NCBI RefSeq assembly: GCF_963675165.1
Contig: NC_087377.1
Coordinates: 17,402,518 to 17,466,517, forward strand
Origin: Halichondria panicea
Taxonomy: Eukaryota > Porifera > Demospongiae > Suberitida > Halichondriidae
Direction: 5' to 3'
DNA length: 64,000 nt
Under the pieces are notes generated by a model. The model saw only the letters and a program-made list of their open reading frames with translations. It was not told where the DNA came from and ran no database searches. Below, piece by piece: positions 30,401 through 43,540 of this stretch (position 1 is the first letter of the stretch; each line of letters starts with the position of its first letter). A program made the translations under genes and the position numbers.

Positions 30401-33400
30401 AACAGTGCATGTTTTTGCCAAAAGCAGGGCCCCTATGCATGCAGTATTTAATTAGGAGGTTACCACTATCTGAACAAATGTGGCAAGGGGATTGTACCCC
30501 AAGTGCTTGTTTTGGCCAGAACCAGCCCCTCTATGCACTAGTAAGGTACAAGAAGTTGCCACTACCTAAACAAATGTGGCAAGGTGATTGTACCCAGCTA
30601 GGTGCATGTTTTTATGAGAACCAAGGCCCCCCCCCCAGCATGCACTAGTAGGGTATAAGAAGTTAAACACACTGGTAGGGGGATTGTACCCAGGTGCAGT
30701 CTGTGTGAGAACACTTCCTCTACAGGTAACCTTGAGCTAGATTCTGAAAGTCTAAATGAACAAGTAATATTGTAACTGTCTACAGGTCTTGTTGGGGTTT
30801 CTTAGGATGACGCACGTACACTGAAACTTGTCTACAGCTACAATGTATAATAATTATTGGCCCCCAAAATACAGCCTCTATTGAGACGGGATCTTTTAAG
30901 GAAATAGAATTAATTGACATAAAGAGTAGCTTCTCTATAGAGCCTGGCATTAATTAAGCATTTAGTAGTGATTTGTGATTCAATTGGCAGTGCTTCCACT
31001 AATGGCAATGCTATACAAGCTGTGAACCACACTGTAGTACTACAACCAGCAAAACGGTTAATTTAAAAGTATTTGTAGCTAAGTTGAGAGGCCATAACTT
31101 GTGCTGCGAAGGTCCGATTTCCCCCAAAATGATTGCATTTAGTAGCTCTTTGATAGTGCTACAATATGGTGTGCTTAGCTTAAATCAGTCATTTATTTCA
31201 GTTTCCAGCTCAATTACTGTAGTTGAACACAGACACTATAGCTAGTGTACTAACCCCTGTCTAAAGTGCTACTCAGAATACAGTTGTACATGTATGCACT
31301 TGACTTGGACTCAGTTTGTTGTACTTATAGTTAATTAGTTAAATTCCTCGGTAAATTTGCTTCAAATTAAGAAGACTACATAGTTTGAGTCACAATATAC
31401 AAGGTTTCTAATCATGTACACACAGTGTTAGTAAACATGTAGCTACAATAATTATAGGAACAGTCCCGCTGACTCACCTGGACCGGCATGCCAGTACAGC
31501 CTTGACTCCATACAGTGGCACCTTCCTCTCACCCACCATAAACATCACGTCAGCCAGATCTGCACCACGCAGGGAGACTGAGAAGTCCTCTGCCAGTTTG
31601 TCATTATTCACGTACTTCTCCCGTACAGAGTCTAGTATCGGACTGGGTGGTCTGCAAGGGGAATATTAATAACTATTAATGTCTATAGCAGTTACATGTA
31701 TGATGTTTGAAATACCGTATAGCAGGTATATTTCGAGGGTATAAATGTTTGCGGTTTTCGCTGATTCAGCATGTACCGCGAAATGTTTATATACCCATGA
31801 ATTTTAATATTGCAAGCATGCATCATGCTGCCTATTCCGCGAAAACCTTTTTAACAGTCATTTCGTGAGAGTTTATATTCTCTAAATATACCCGCTATAC
31901 GGTAACAGTCTCCTTGTACACAGAGATGTGCCGACACTGGTCGGTGGTATCACCTCTAGACTCAAAATATAACCCCACTCTTAAGGCCTACATGTGTGTT
32001 AGGCTATTAAAAGAAAAGGCAAATGAATTGAGATTAAGGATCACTTGATGATGTCACAGGTAAAATTCACTTTTATACAGAGCTGGACCAGAACATCTAC
32101 AGTATACATTTACAACATTTCTGATATCATTGGGTCCAGTTTAACTGCAGAGAACAGTGTCTGTGTGTGACTAGGTTTACAGTCAACACATGTTGAGCTA
32201 ATAGCACACACACACACAACAGCAGCCATAGGCGAATACAGGCCAAAAATGGTATTATTGCAAACAATTAAGAGCACATGCACTTATCCATTTATAAAAC
32301 AGCCTATAATTATGTCATGCTAGGATTATGAAATCCAATCTCTCGAAACTTGTCCAAATATGAAGATACGTGTACATGTATATATTACATTACTTGAGAC
32401 ATTAAGTACATGCAATTGGCACCCATTTAAAGTAAAGTAGACAATCTAATGTCCTATTAAAATTACTCAGGACTTAGATACTTGTGTAGGACATGTTGTG
32501 CAATTAATCCCCCTCTATACAGCTATCAAAATTCGCCTCACTTACTGAAATTATGAATATTTAATAAAGCCTGTATCTCACCTGCTAGCTCCAATAGGTA
32601 GCCAGTTGGAACGTTTGTTGATCTTCTGAGTGGCTCTTCTTTGCTTGCCCGCCATGGCATACTCTGTCAGGTTATCTGAAAACTCTTGCAAGAGCTGACC
32701 TCTGGATCGATTCTGAAGGAAGGGAGACACAAATATAAATAGAGTATTTCTCAGTTATATGCCCAACAATTTCTTAGTGGTAGCTATTTTAAAATCTCAA
32801 TCTCAATTAAATTATCTCTTTTATATTGTATTACTAGAATACTTTACGGGTGGAAAATGAAGATCTAACTATTGCATTCTGGCAAGTATCATTATCTGTA
32901 CTAGTTTAGGTTTGCGATTTTATTTTGTGAATTGATCAAGTTTGCATATATGCTTGCCGCTCGCAAAACATTCTAGTAATACGATACTAGGCCTAAGAGG
33001 TGGTTAATTTCTTTGTCTAGAGATGGTTAGTACCAACCACCTCTATCGACCAGTGTGGGCACATCACTGTACATGTATCCACCGCTATACACACTGTTTA
33101 CACATTTCAGTTTCCCAGCTGGCTAGCAGTACACAACCGTAATTCATTCCACAATTCAATCCACGCTAGCCATTTCTCAGACCCTCAGACCCCAGGATGT
33201 GTGGATCTAGGGCAGCCAGCGTGTGTGCCACTAGGGAAAGGTTACTAAGGAAAACCACTAGCCATTTCTCAGACTCAAGATGTGTATGTAGTATCTCAAG
33301 GAAGACCTGCAGTAGCAGCCTGGCCTGTGTGGTACTAGGGAAAGGTTGCTAAGGAAAAAACCACTACTTCTATAAATCATACCACTACTGAGATTTTCTC

Positions 33401-34756
33401 TTGGCAAACCAGTGAATGCAACATACTCACAGCTAGTTTGTATTTTGTACCAATGATCCTTAAAGGTTGGTCGTTTTGAGGCCGATTTTTTTATGACAAA
33501 AAAGCATTGGGTGAAATTATAAATTTGAGCCAACTGAAAGATCTATTTCTAAGCATTCAGAAAATATTTAAACCACTGAGATTGGACCAACGGACATCAA
33601 GTTATGGCCACACAAAGTTTTTGAACCCCCCCCCCCCCACACACACACACACACACACTTACTGTCAGCTTGAGAAACTTTGGTGCATGGTAACTGGCTC
33701 TTTCTCCATTCACCATCTTGGTGAGCAAGAACTGCTGCAGCATAGTGCTGTGAGCAAACACTCCCATATGCTTCAACTCTGGGTAAAAACTGGGCACTGT
33801 ACTTCTCTTTGTCACAGCCACCTTGTACAATGGCTGACCATGGGCTCCCTTCACCAGTTGAACCACAATAAAGCAATGGATGAAGTTGGAACGGACCCAG
33901 GATGGATTGAAGACCGTGCGACCAGAGTCGAGGAAGACAAGACACACAATATCGTTCCCAATATGTCGTTTTTTGTTGATCTGTAAAACATACGTAAACA
34001 GTAATAATTATAGTGGCTTAAAGTTGTGTTATTCTAAAAGGCTTTCAACTTCAAAGCTAAGTTACTTGGGTGTTACTTGAACTGTACTGAAGTCAGTGAT
34101 TAACGCTCTGTATTTGTTAGAAGTTAGTTAGCCAACAAAACACTATCTTTGTGTGTGTGTATCCTTTGACATAGTTAGTAAAACCAATTTCCTCTGACGA
34201 TAATTATACACAAAAAAGATCATCGTAAAGTAAAGTTGGCAGGCTATTTTAAAATTATTTTCAACCGACCTTAAGTCATAATTAATTAACGCTTCATCTA
34301 ATAGTATAGCTAGCCATTGATCATGTCTTCAAACAAAAAGTCACAGGCATGCTGCTTTTCTTTCTATTATGGAATTTTGTGTACTTCCTTTTAATTTCCT
34401 GTAACTACTGGCTGTACTATAACATATCCAATCTAGTCACTACAGTGGTGAACAATTTAGACCAATTTGGACCACTCTACTCCCCAGGAAAATGACTAGA
34501 CCAATTTGGACCACTATACTCCCCACAAAAGTGACCTCAGTGTACTACAGCCAGTGGACCACTACCTGTTGATTGTCATTAGGAGTGAAGGGGAGTAGTG
34601 TGGCCACATGGAACATCATCTCCAGGTCAAGGTGCTCAGTGAAGACAGTGTTCTCTCCAGTCAAGTCTCTGTCAGAGTCTAATCCACCCAGGAAACGCTT
34701 GAAACCCTTCAGTTTGGTACGTGCACCTATACGTGTGTGAGTGTGTGTGAGTGAGT

Positions 34757-34789
<33 letters not shown>

Positions 34790-37700
34790 TCAGCGTGTAC
34801 ATGTATATAGTCATAATTCCCAAACTATTGTTAGAACATAATATTTATGCATAATTATTGTAAGTCAATTAACGTGGGTCTACATATTATTGGAAACAAG
34901 TGCCAACATAACAGTGCCGATATCAAGGGCCACTTAAAAACCCACAACAGATGATATAAGCACATTGTCAACAATAATTATGACAAACTCATGTACACAT
35001 GTCAACAGACCACACACAGTGTTCATGGTCAGACTTGGCACAGGACACACACAGACAGTTGATGTTCCAGATGCTTACTGCCAAAACTGTTATACTTCTG
35101 ACAGGCTATTATCCAAAAACAGTCCACCCACACTTTAAAATAAACACATCGCCTCGTTGAGCAAACTCCATTATTTGTATAAACACTGTTTAATGCTTGA
35201 GCGCAAATATTATTCTGTAAAAACATTAGTCTGGACTTCATCAGCACATAACATGTAAATATTATATAAGAGTTGGCTTCTTAAGGAGAGTGTCATAAAT
35301 TATACTACTGACGGTACAAATGTTTATACTGTATATCAGGTTTCGAATGCAAGGTTAATCGACACTGTTACAAGCATTGACTGCGTTTCTAAATAATTTA
35401 TTGTGAATTGTATGGAAATTGCATGCTCACTTTTTGTGTGTCTTTCGATAGCAAAAGCTCGAAATTTGCAATCGAAATTAAGAACCTCACACTCAAACCT
35501 GATGTACGATATCTACACTCACACAACCCACCCCCCCACACACACACACACACGCCCACACGTACCCAATAGGTTCAGGAATTCATCGTAGGGTCCGGGC
35601 TGATGAATATTTGAGAATATCTCCTCCTCTGTTCTCTGTCCCTCCCTCACACGAATCACACCCACTTTGTGATGGTTCTTGACAAAAGTCTGAGAAATAC
35701 AAAAAATAGCAATAATTATTATCCCATTTAAACTGCTCTGTACTGTCCCCGAATAACTATTTTCAGTAATCAGTGAAGTGCCTAGAAGGTTAGTAGTGGT
35801 GGCTATTTTCAATCCTCAATCTCAATTCAGTACACAAATTTGCCTCTTTTATAGTCAGGCCTAAAGAGATGGTTGTTTTTGTCTAGAGATGATTAGTACC
35901 AACCACCACCACCGACCTGTGTGGGCACATCCCTGCATGTAATAAAACCCAGCCTACACTGTTCACATGTACATATTTAAAAGAGACTACCTTCTGAAAT
36001 AATCGTGTCGAGAGCTTTCAAATTGAACTATTCAAGTACAAAACGTACCTCGTCAATTCGTAGGAGCTCTTTCTCTATGTCTGGATACGTTGCCAGTTTA
36101 AATGCTGTCATGAGGCCCACCTCCTTGGCCAGAGCACGCACTGTGTCCTCTACGGTCACCGTCTTACAGTCGGCTGTGATGGAGAGCAGACCGTGGAGGT
36201 AGTGGTCCGATGAACGAAGGAGAATTCTGCGTGTGTGTGTGGGGGGGGGGGGAGATATATAATTATGTTATTTGGAGTATAGTATATATAATTATATATG
36301 TATACAATTGAAAGGGGGTAGAGAGTGTATTGTCTTGAAAATTCTCCAGCCTCTTTTTATACAGGTAGCATCTTCCAAAGTATCCAAGCTGAATGCATAA
36401 TGAACACCTGGGGATGCTCTAGGGCAGTCAAGTCTATAGCATAGCTCTATTGAGCATACAGGATATAGGACTAGCTGTCAAATAAAACAGAAAGGCTTCA
36501 GAAGTAGCCCCCCCCCCCCACTAAGATAATTATTATAAGAAGTGACCTTTCTTACTTCTAAGAGATGGCAGCTTCCAGCTCACAAAGGAAGTAAAGAGTG
36601 TGTTGCACCAACATAAACAGTATAAGACACATGCACACTTTGACCTCAATACTGTACTAACTCTAACAAGTCAACAGGTGATCCAACACACACACACACA
36701 CACAGGCTAGTAACAATCACACATCCTGACTAAAGGTGTAACAAACTGTAAACAGAATCTAACCCCAAGCACCAACACAGCACAAGTCCACACACACACA
36801 CACACTAACTCTACTAGAAGGCGAGAGTAAAAAAACCCTTTACAAACGTTGGCAGTTGACACACTAGAAAGCTGCGTGATGTCACAATCTTTGCTAGGCT
36901 AAGCACATTAAAATATGCGCTTGTAGTACAAGACAAGATACCTTATACAATACAGGGGGGAGTACAGCACAAATATAACTACGTATGTATAAATAGAGTC
37001 CTTTGCTAGACATTAAAAACACGCAGTATACAAGGACAACTACATGTACATAACCTAGGTTATGCTAGAGAGTGAAGAGTACAAGGGAGGGGTGGGTGGG
37101 GGGGTTCTGTGGAGCAAAGGCCACCCAGAGTTTCACTGTCTCTAACAAGGTACTATTGGGGGGGGGGGGGGGGGGGGTAGAGCAAAAAGAGACCTACATT
37201 GTACATTGAGTACAACATACAACTTTGACAGAGCGTTGAGCTAATGTTAAGTCGCAACAAAGAGTGATTTTGGGATATGAAATGGTTTAACTCCATTAGA
37301 CAAAATAATACCACCACAAGTCCCCCTGCTGGAAGTGTAGCCTTATAAAACAAGGTCATACAGCCTAATACAGCCAAGAAACACTACTGTTGAAGGAAGG
37401 TCAATTAGTTATATACAGCTATAAATAAATAAGGGCTGAAGTTATAAATAGAAAATCAACTGTCACAGGATTGAACATCAACACAACAGAACGAGTTGCG
37501 TACACTATAGCAAATGTTTTTGGAGCTTGAGCAAACATTTCAGTTATAAACGTTTTGAAACATATTGCGTAAAGTTGTGGAGTGTAGCCTAGTCAAAACA
37601 TGAACACCTGTGTGTGTGTGTGTGTGTGTGCTGTACAAAACACCAGGACTATTCCTATAGCAGTTTATATGACTTATGACAGTGCCTTCTATTACTCGAA

Positions 37701-40700
37701 TAACAGAGCAAACAGATCAGTCACACATCATTAAGCCATTACCATGGAGACCACTAGTGTTGCTAGGATATAGAATGAATAAGATCATGAATATCATTAC
37801 ATATTGTTGATTTGGCAGTTGGGATGCTCATTTGGAATTTTAGGGAAAATGAGATAGTGTAACAGTCAACCACTTCTTAGCAATTTACCATTTGCCCCAA
37901 ACTTCCAAGTGAGCTACAAAGAGCAGCACTTAGACATCATCATTAAGTCCCTTGCTGGAAGTGTAGCCTTATAAAACAAGCTAATACAGCCTAAGAAACA
38001 CTACTGTTGCGAAGGAAAGACTTACAATATTATACAGCTATAAATAAATAAGGGCACAAGTTATAAATAAGAAACATGCCAGCACTGCACTGCATATTGT
38101 GCACTGTCAACAGTATATTCTCAGGAGAGCTATATTGTATGGGACTAGCAGGTTATATAGAGTAAACAGTTGGAGCACAAATCAGCGTCTTGGGAATTTG
38201 CCATTTCACACAAAGGGAACACAAATTTGGAAGCTATTACAAGCACTTTTTATTGTGCTCTGGAACTGTACATATGTACATGTATACATGCAGTTTCAAT
38301 GATCTAACACTGCAGGTGTAAATCACTCAACACATGACAGTGCTTACGATGCATAATACCATGAACAATACCGTATTACTAGAACTAACTTTGCGAGTGT
38401 TGATCACACTTCGCAAATATAATTAAACTGGTACTTCTTTCCAGAACGTAATACCGGATATTTTGCTGGTGAAAAACCTTTGCAAATGAGCCAAATCAGC
38501 AGAAAAATTGACCATTTGCGATCTAACTATTGCTAGTACTAGTTTAGTTTTGCGATTTGAATTTGCAAAGTGATCAACGCTCGTAAAGTTCGCATAATCA
38601 TGTTTGATGCTCGCAACACATTCCTAGTAATGCAGTGGTTAGATCGGCAAAGGTTCAAATTTCCTGCTGATTTGGCTCATCCGCAAAATATTCTAGTGAT
38701 ATACGTGCCTAAGCCCTAGACAGACACAGACTAATTGACTCAACTAAACCATTATCTCAGCCTTGAATAAGGTAATACTAGAATACAAACTATGCTATTG
38801 CCTTGGCAATTCCCACACACTATTCATTATAATAGAAGCAAGTTGAATAGCACGAAACTCAAATCTGGCACACAGACACTGTACAAAAATAGACCTAATT
38901 TAGCAGTAAGAGCCAATGAGAGCCTGTGACGCAACGGTTAAGATATGCCATCGTTTGATTATTATTTATGTTAAAACTGAAAGTATATTTATAAGCAGTA
39001 GATCATCCCACAAGGTCGACCTACATGTAAAGATAGCTGTTGGTGGCCTAAAAATAACCAAATAGTCTCCAGCCATATCTTAGGAACAGAAGCCAGATGC
39101 AGAGGAAGCCTAGGCAAAGTAAATTCTGATTGCTATAGTAAAGAGATAAGGCTTTGATCTTAGCTGTCAGGCCACTAGAAACAGACCAGCTTACTGTAGT
39201 GGGCGGCCTGCTTGGAATAACTTTGGCTATAAATTACCCCTTGAAAGTCAGCTGTTTTTAGCAGGTGTTTGGAAGAGTCATGTCTTAGTGTGAGGTTAGG
39301 TAATAGGGAAATAGCAGGTTATTGTAATGCAAGCCCTACATGTACCTATATCTGAGCTCTTGCACAATCACATTGCAAATTAGATCTGAGGTGCATCTTA
39401 AGATAAACTGTTGAGGTGGCCCACACACATACACAGCAGTAACCTCAGACTAGTCTAGAGTATCTTAGCACCAGCACACACACACACACCCACACCTCCC
39501 CCTCCACACACACACACACACCACCTCCCCCTCCACACACACACCACACACACACACACACTACTAACCTGACGTTTTCTCCTTCCTCCTTTATAGACAA
39601 CACCAGTGGTCCAATATCCGGCTCTTCAGCAACGTAGTTCCTATGCTCCTTCTGATAGAAGTGCTCCCTAAAAGCTGCCTCTGCCAGTGGTCTCAGTCCT
39701 TGGTTGGGGGGAGGACGCGTACACACACACAGCGAGTCACGGCCACACCTCTGTGTATGAAAATATATATATTTTAAAGCTCTGTGTAATTTGCAAATGA
39801 TATATACAGCCTGTGAAATAGTTTGCAAAGATGTCAGCTCACACACTGACTGTACATGTAGCTTAAAAGTCATACAGGTAGCACTACATGAAAGGCATAA
39901 AAATTCCAAATTACATACGCCTCTAGAATTGTTTTGAGCATGTTTACAGAACTTTAAAGATTGCACACACAGCTTCACACACTTAATCATTTAATAGGAC
40001 ACTCCACTTTGTTGAAGCTACATGTTTCATGAAAGCTTTTTTTAAGTGTAATTTCCCAACGTACAAAACACAATACACTAGACATTGGCAACACCTCTAG
40101 ACACTATACAGCCAGCACTGGGCAGGACAAGGTGAGGACAAGGGGACCTATATTCATAAGGCCTTGACAATAGAGTAAGAGCATACATTAACACATTCAC
40201 ACTACGGCTGTCAACAACTAGTCCCATTACACCCCCTCCGGCCATAGGCCCAGCGCCATCTATAAAATACTACATTTATTAAATACGACGTTTATTTCTA
40301 GTAAAACTTCCGCACAAACTATAAAAACAAGCTAATACGTCTGTCCCTGTTTATGAGCTCTCTCTAAAGCAATCAGAAAATGTACGAGAAGTACCCAAAG
40401 CACAGGATACAACGATAAATACAAGCTATTGACTCATGGTCAAAACACACACGATATAGAAAAGAAACCTATATACCGCATAGCAGGTTGATCAATAAAA
40501 ATTATTGTGAACGACACGGTACAAGCATTGATTGCAAAGCATGGGAAATTCCAGACACATGCTCACCCTTTGCACACCCTTTGCATGTCTTTCGATTGCG
40601 ATTTAATACTAGTATGCGAAACTATGCAATTCGCAATCGAAAGAACGTCGCATTCGAAACCTGATACCCAATGTATAAAGTATTAAAAGTTACATTCGTG

Positions 40701-41130
40701 TATTACATGAATTGGTAGAAGCTTTTATACACTAACAACTAGAGTCTATTCAAGTAACAAAGGAACAACTCCATATTCAATATAATATTTTCTAACCTAC
40801 CTCACAATCTTTCTCATAATACTCGATACTCCAGCCATCTGTAGACTCTACAAAGGGGCACTCTTGCCCACTTCTGCTGCTAGACCTAACAGCACCGCCA
40901 GGGCTCTCGGCCGAAGGAGCCTCCCCAGGAAATATACCCGAGTCAGTGGACCCAGATTCACCAGCTTTCTCAGTTTCATAAGCATCCATGAATGTTCTGC
41001 AAACCACCGTAGGGGAGACGACCTCTTCTCTCCCGGCTACTAGCGAGCTGCGTATCTTTTGACAAACTTGTCTGAAGAGCCTTAGCTGCTCCAGCACATG
41101 TCCACCTTCAATAGCTCGACTCGAACTCAT
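27471..41130 (-). CDS. RapGAP domain fused to BTB and BACK domains
   Basis: Twelve exons on the minus strand join in phase to 839 residues: 41130-40801, 39750-39569, 36226-36049, 35689-35566, 34726-34566, 33980-33663, 32712-32582, 31651-31478, 30108-29829, 29504-29084, 27916-27837 and 27611-27471. Residues about 170-430 form a Rap/Ran-GAP domain: FKRFLGGLDSD, ENTVFTEHLDLEMMFHVATL, KKRHIGNDIVCLVFLD, then RSNFIHCFIVVQ. The Asn of HIGND (about residue 334) is the catalytic Asn thumb of RapGAPs and is present, so GTPase activation on a Rap-like protein is expected. Residues about 490-625 form a BTB domain (GADLADVMFMVGERKVPLYG then VKAVLACRSRVFRTMF) broken by a Ser/Arg/Lys-rich insert. Exon 10 is a BACK-like region (VIGLACAAERYELEELKQAC). 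An insect family called serine-enriched protein may be related. An in-frame ATG lies upstream at 41214. Confidence 0.85.
28921..29010. repeat. Dispersed repeat shared with 47200-47300
   Basis: The text GAGGTAGACCACTCAGTACTG then TCCCTACAATGCTATCACTATT is the inverse of the repeat TCAATAGTGATAGCATTGTAG at 47170-47260. One copy is in an intron of the RapGAP-BTB gene, the other in an intron of UBASH3. Confidence 0.75.
30285..30720. repeat. Degenerate tandem repeat of about 110 bp in an intron
   Basis: About four diverged units share AACAAATGTGGCAAGG, GATTGTACCC and GCCCCTATGCATG blocks. They lie in intron 8 of the RapGAP-BTB gene. No reading frame persists through the units. Confidence 0.75.
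31713..31904. mobile_element. Complete MITE, GCGGGTATATTTCGAGGG family
   Basis: It opens TACCGTATAGCAGGTATATT and closes AATATACCCGCTATACGGTA, about 192 bp. The interior has GCGGTTTTCGCTGATTCAGC and GCATGCATCATGC. It lies in intron 7 of the RapGAP-BTB gene. Confidence 0.85.
33183..33362. repeat. Intronic two-copy repeat
   Basis: CTAGCCATTTCTCAGAC and ACTAGGGAAAGGTTACTAAGG occur twice in the same order, about 90 bp apart (compare ACTAGGGAAAGGTTGCTAAGG at about 33330). This is a simple tandem duplication in an intron of the RapGAP-BTB gene. Confidence 0.7.
37315..38072. repeat. Two-copy direct repeat about 630 bp apart in RapGAP-BTB intron 2
   Basis: A block of about 125 bp (CTGGAAGTGTAGCCTTATAA through CTATAAATAAATAAGGGC) occurs at about 37328-37450 and 37951-38070 with small differences. 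The surrounding 3.3-kb intron (36227-39568) otherwise holds a 20-base poly-G tract at 37158-37177, CA runs, and MITE relatives at 38371-38700. No exon was seen in it. Confidence 0.75.
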
Positions 41131-41526
41131 GTTGCCACGTACGTACGTAGTATAGTGAATCTTGTAGCTAAGAAATAGGCTAGCTAGCTTCCTTGCACAA
41201 TAACAGACTAACACTATAAGATACTGTCTCTGTAGTTAATATATATACCTTGTGAACAAAATTAATTGCCTAACTTATTTTATATAGCTTTAGCTAACCT
41301 TTTCTTTGTGCAGCACCGCCTTCTTTTGCACACAACAAAGACAGTGTCATCATGACGAGCCAATAATTCTACCACTAACTTCCTGGGTTGCCAGGTTACT
41401 AATAAAACTTTTATACATGATGACCATTTCCAAACAAACTAAATATGGTTAGGTTAAATTTGACGATCATTGCCAGATAAATATTAATAAAATTCAGCAT
41501 TATACTTATAGCTACTATAACTGTTT
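41131..41526. other. Intergenic spacer between ETFB and RapGAP-BTB
   Basis: A 396-bp spacer between tandem minus-strand genes. It must hold the ETFB 3' end and the RapGAP-BTB promoter. A GTACGTACGTA palindromic run lies at about 41140. An alternative in-frame ATG for RapGAP-BTB is at 41214. Confidence 0.5.
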
Positions 41527-43501
41527 TTATACAACTCCAGCTTCTTTCAGTTTGCTAATAAGTTCATCAACATTGGCGACTTTTGACCCTGCCTCTCGTA
41601 CTGGCGGATCCTCTACAGAGAGCACCTCCTGTCGAGATGTGAGGTCAGCAATGTCCACTCCAAGGCTACCAGGGTCCAGTGTGGTTAGAGGCTTCTTCTT
41701 GGCTTTCTGCAAGGGGAAAGAAAGGACTTTGATTATTTTCATCTGAAAGGCCTCTTTCTAAGCTTTCAGAAAATCATAAAATTAACGTTATTGGACCAAC
41801 GGAACTAAATTATGGGGTAATAAAAAAATTATTATATCAGGCCATGCCGTATTAATAAAAATTGTACAGTCATTAATTTGCCAAGTATTATTCTCAAATA
41901 TACGTGAGCTTAATTTAACACCAATACATCAGTATAGCCTCGTCACCAGGCCGACTTTTTCTAATGGAGTGCTGTTTTAGAAAAATTGGCCTGGGGACGA
42001 GGCTAATATAATCGTTTGTATACGCAAGCACATGTACCTTACCATAATATTAGGCAATGTGGCATATCTAGGTTCGTTTAGTCTCAGATCAGCAGTCACT
42101 ACAGCTGGTAGCGTGACCTTGATGGACTCTAAGCCCCCATCAACCTCTCTGGTGATGGCTAGTTTGGGTCCGTCCACTGTTAGCTCTGATGCAAAGGTAG
42201 CCTGAGGCCAGCCAAGTAGAGAGGCCACCATCTGGCCAGTCTGATTGCAATCATCGTCAATAGCCTAGGGGGGGGGGAGATAGTACTAGAGTACTGGATA
42301 ATGCATAGTATCAGCACTCCTGATAGTATGTAGAGTATACAAATGATGGAGCTTAGATTGTAATTCTACTATCGTATAGCTGTCGAGGCACAACATTTTC
42401 GAAGTTTTCAAGAATTAATCTCAAACTTATGAAAATTGGTTTACTTCCGGTATTGAAAAAGACCTCTCTACTGTAGGGGCGTGGTCATTTGAACCACTAT
42501 CCTCGAAAATAAAATTCGCGAAACGTTTAGCTTGAGCAATCCACAAAAATAATTTAGTGCCTCGAAAATAACCAGCTACACGTACATTTGTATACCGTAT
42601 TAGTTTCAAAAAACAGACCCTTTACTACACTGTGTATCTACCATCGTGTAATCGAAGGCTCTGTGCTTTGTAACGTACAAAGCACAGAGCCTTCGATTAC
42701 ACGATGGTAGATACGCGATATAGCTCTGTTCAATAAGGCTCTGTGCTTTGTACAAGGAACAGAGCTACATATAATCATAGTACATTGTAATGCTTCACTC
42801 CAGGCTGAATTCTAGGTACTAAAACAGCTCCTCCACTGATTAGTACACGACACCTGTTTTCCGAGTATAATGAGATCCACGTTTTCCTGCACTGCCAGTT
42901 TAGCGAGGACATTGGCCACAGCCAGAGGGCCCATATCCGGTTCATCCTCAGTCCCGTATTTTACCAATACTGCACGATCAGCACCCATGGCCAGAGCTGT
43001 CCGCAGCGTCTCCTAATAACGGGGGGAGAGCATACAGTCTGATTATCACGTACAATCTCACAGTGGCCAACCCTCCCCCCCAAACACACACAGCTCATCA
43101 TACTTTATCAGAAAATTGGCCATAATTTTAGTTTAGATTGTCCAATTCATACAATTTCACGATTTTCTGAAAGCTTAAAATGAGCTCTTTCAAATGATAC
43201 GTTAAAATCAAAGGTCAATTTCAGAGCTGATTTTGACAAAAAACCGTGGGCTATATATATATAGGTGGGGGAAAAGTGCAAAATCAAATTTTTTGCGTTA
43301 AATATGCCATCTGAAAAGAAATTTTGCAAGCTTTCAAAAAATCACAATATCACCGAAATTAGAAGCAGAACTACCATTAACTACTTAGTTTTTTATGTAA
43401 AAGTCTTATAGAGCTGTGGTGACCCTTTACCAGAGCTTTTTTACAAGTTGTTGTGTAATACAGAACAGATCCTTTACTGAGACCAAACTAATATCTACAC
43501 C

Positions 43502-43540
<39 letters not shown>

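Noticed and set aside
33507-33986. 159-codon plus-strand frame
   Set aside because: It is the antisense of RapGAP-BTB exon 6, whose minus-strand translation carries the conserved HIGND motif.
42634-42714. MicroRNA precursor
   Set aside because: The stem is perfectly paired with a 3-nt loop, unlike a microRNA hairpin, and nothing else supports a processed RNA.
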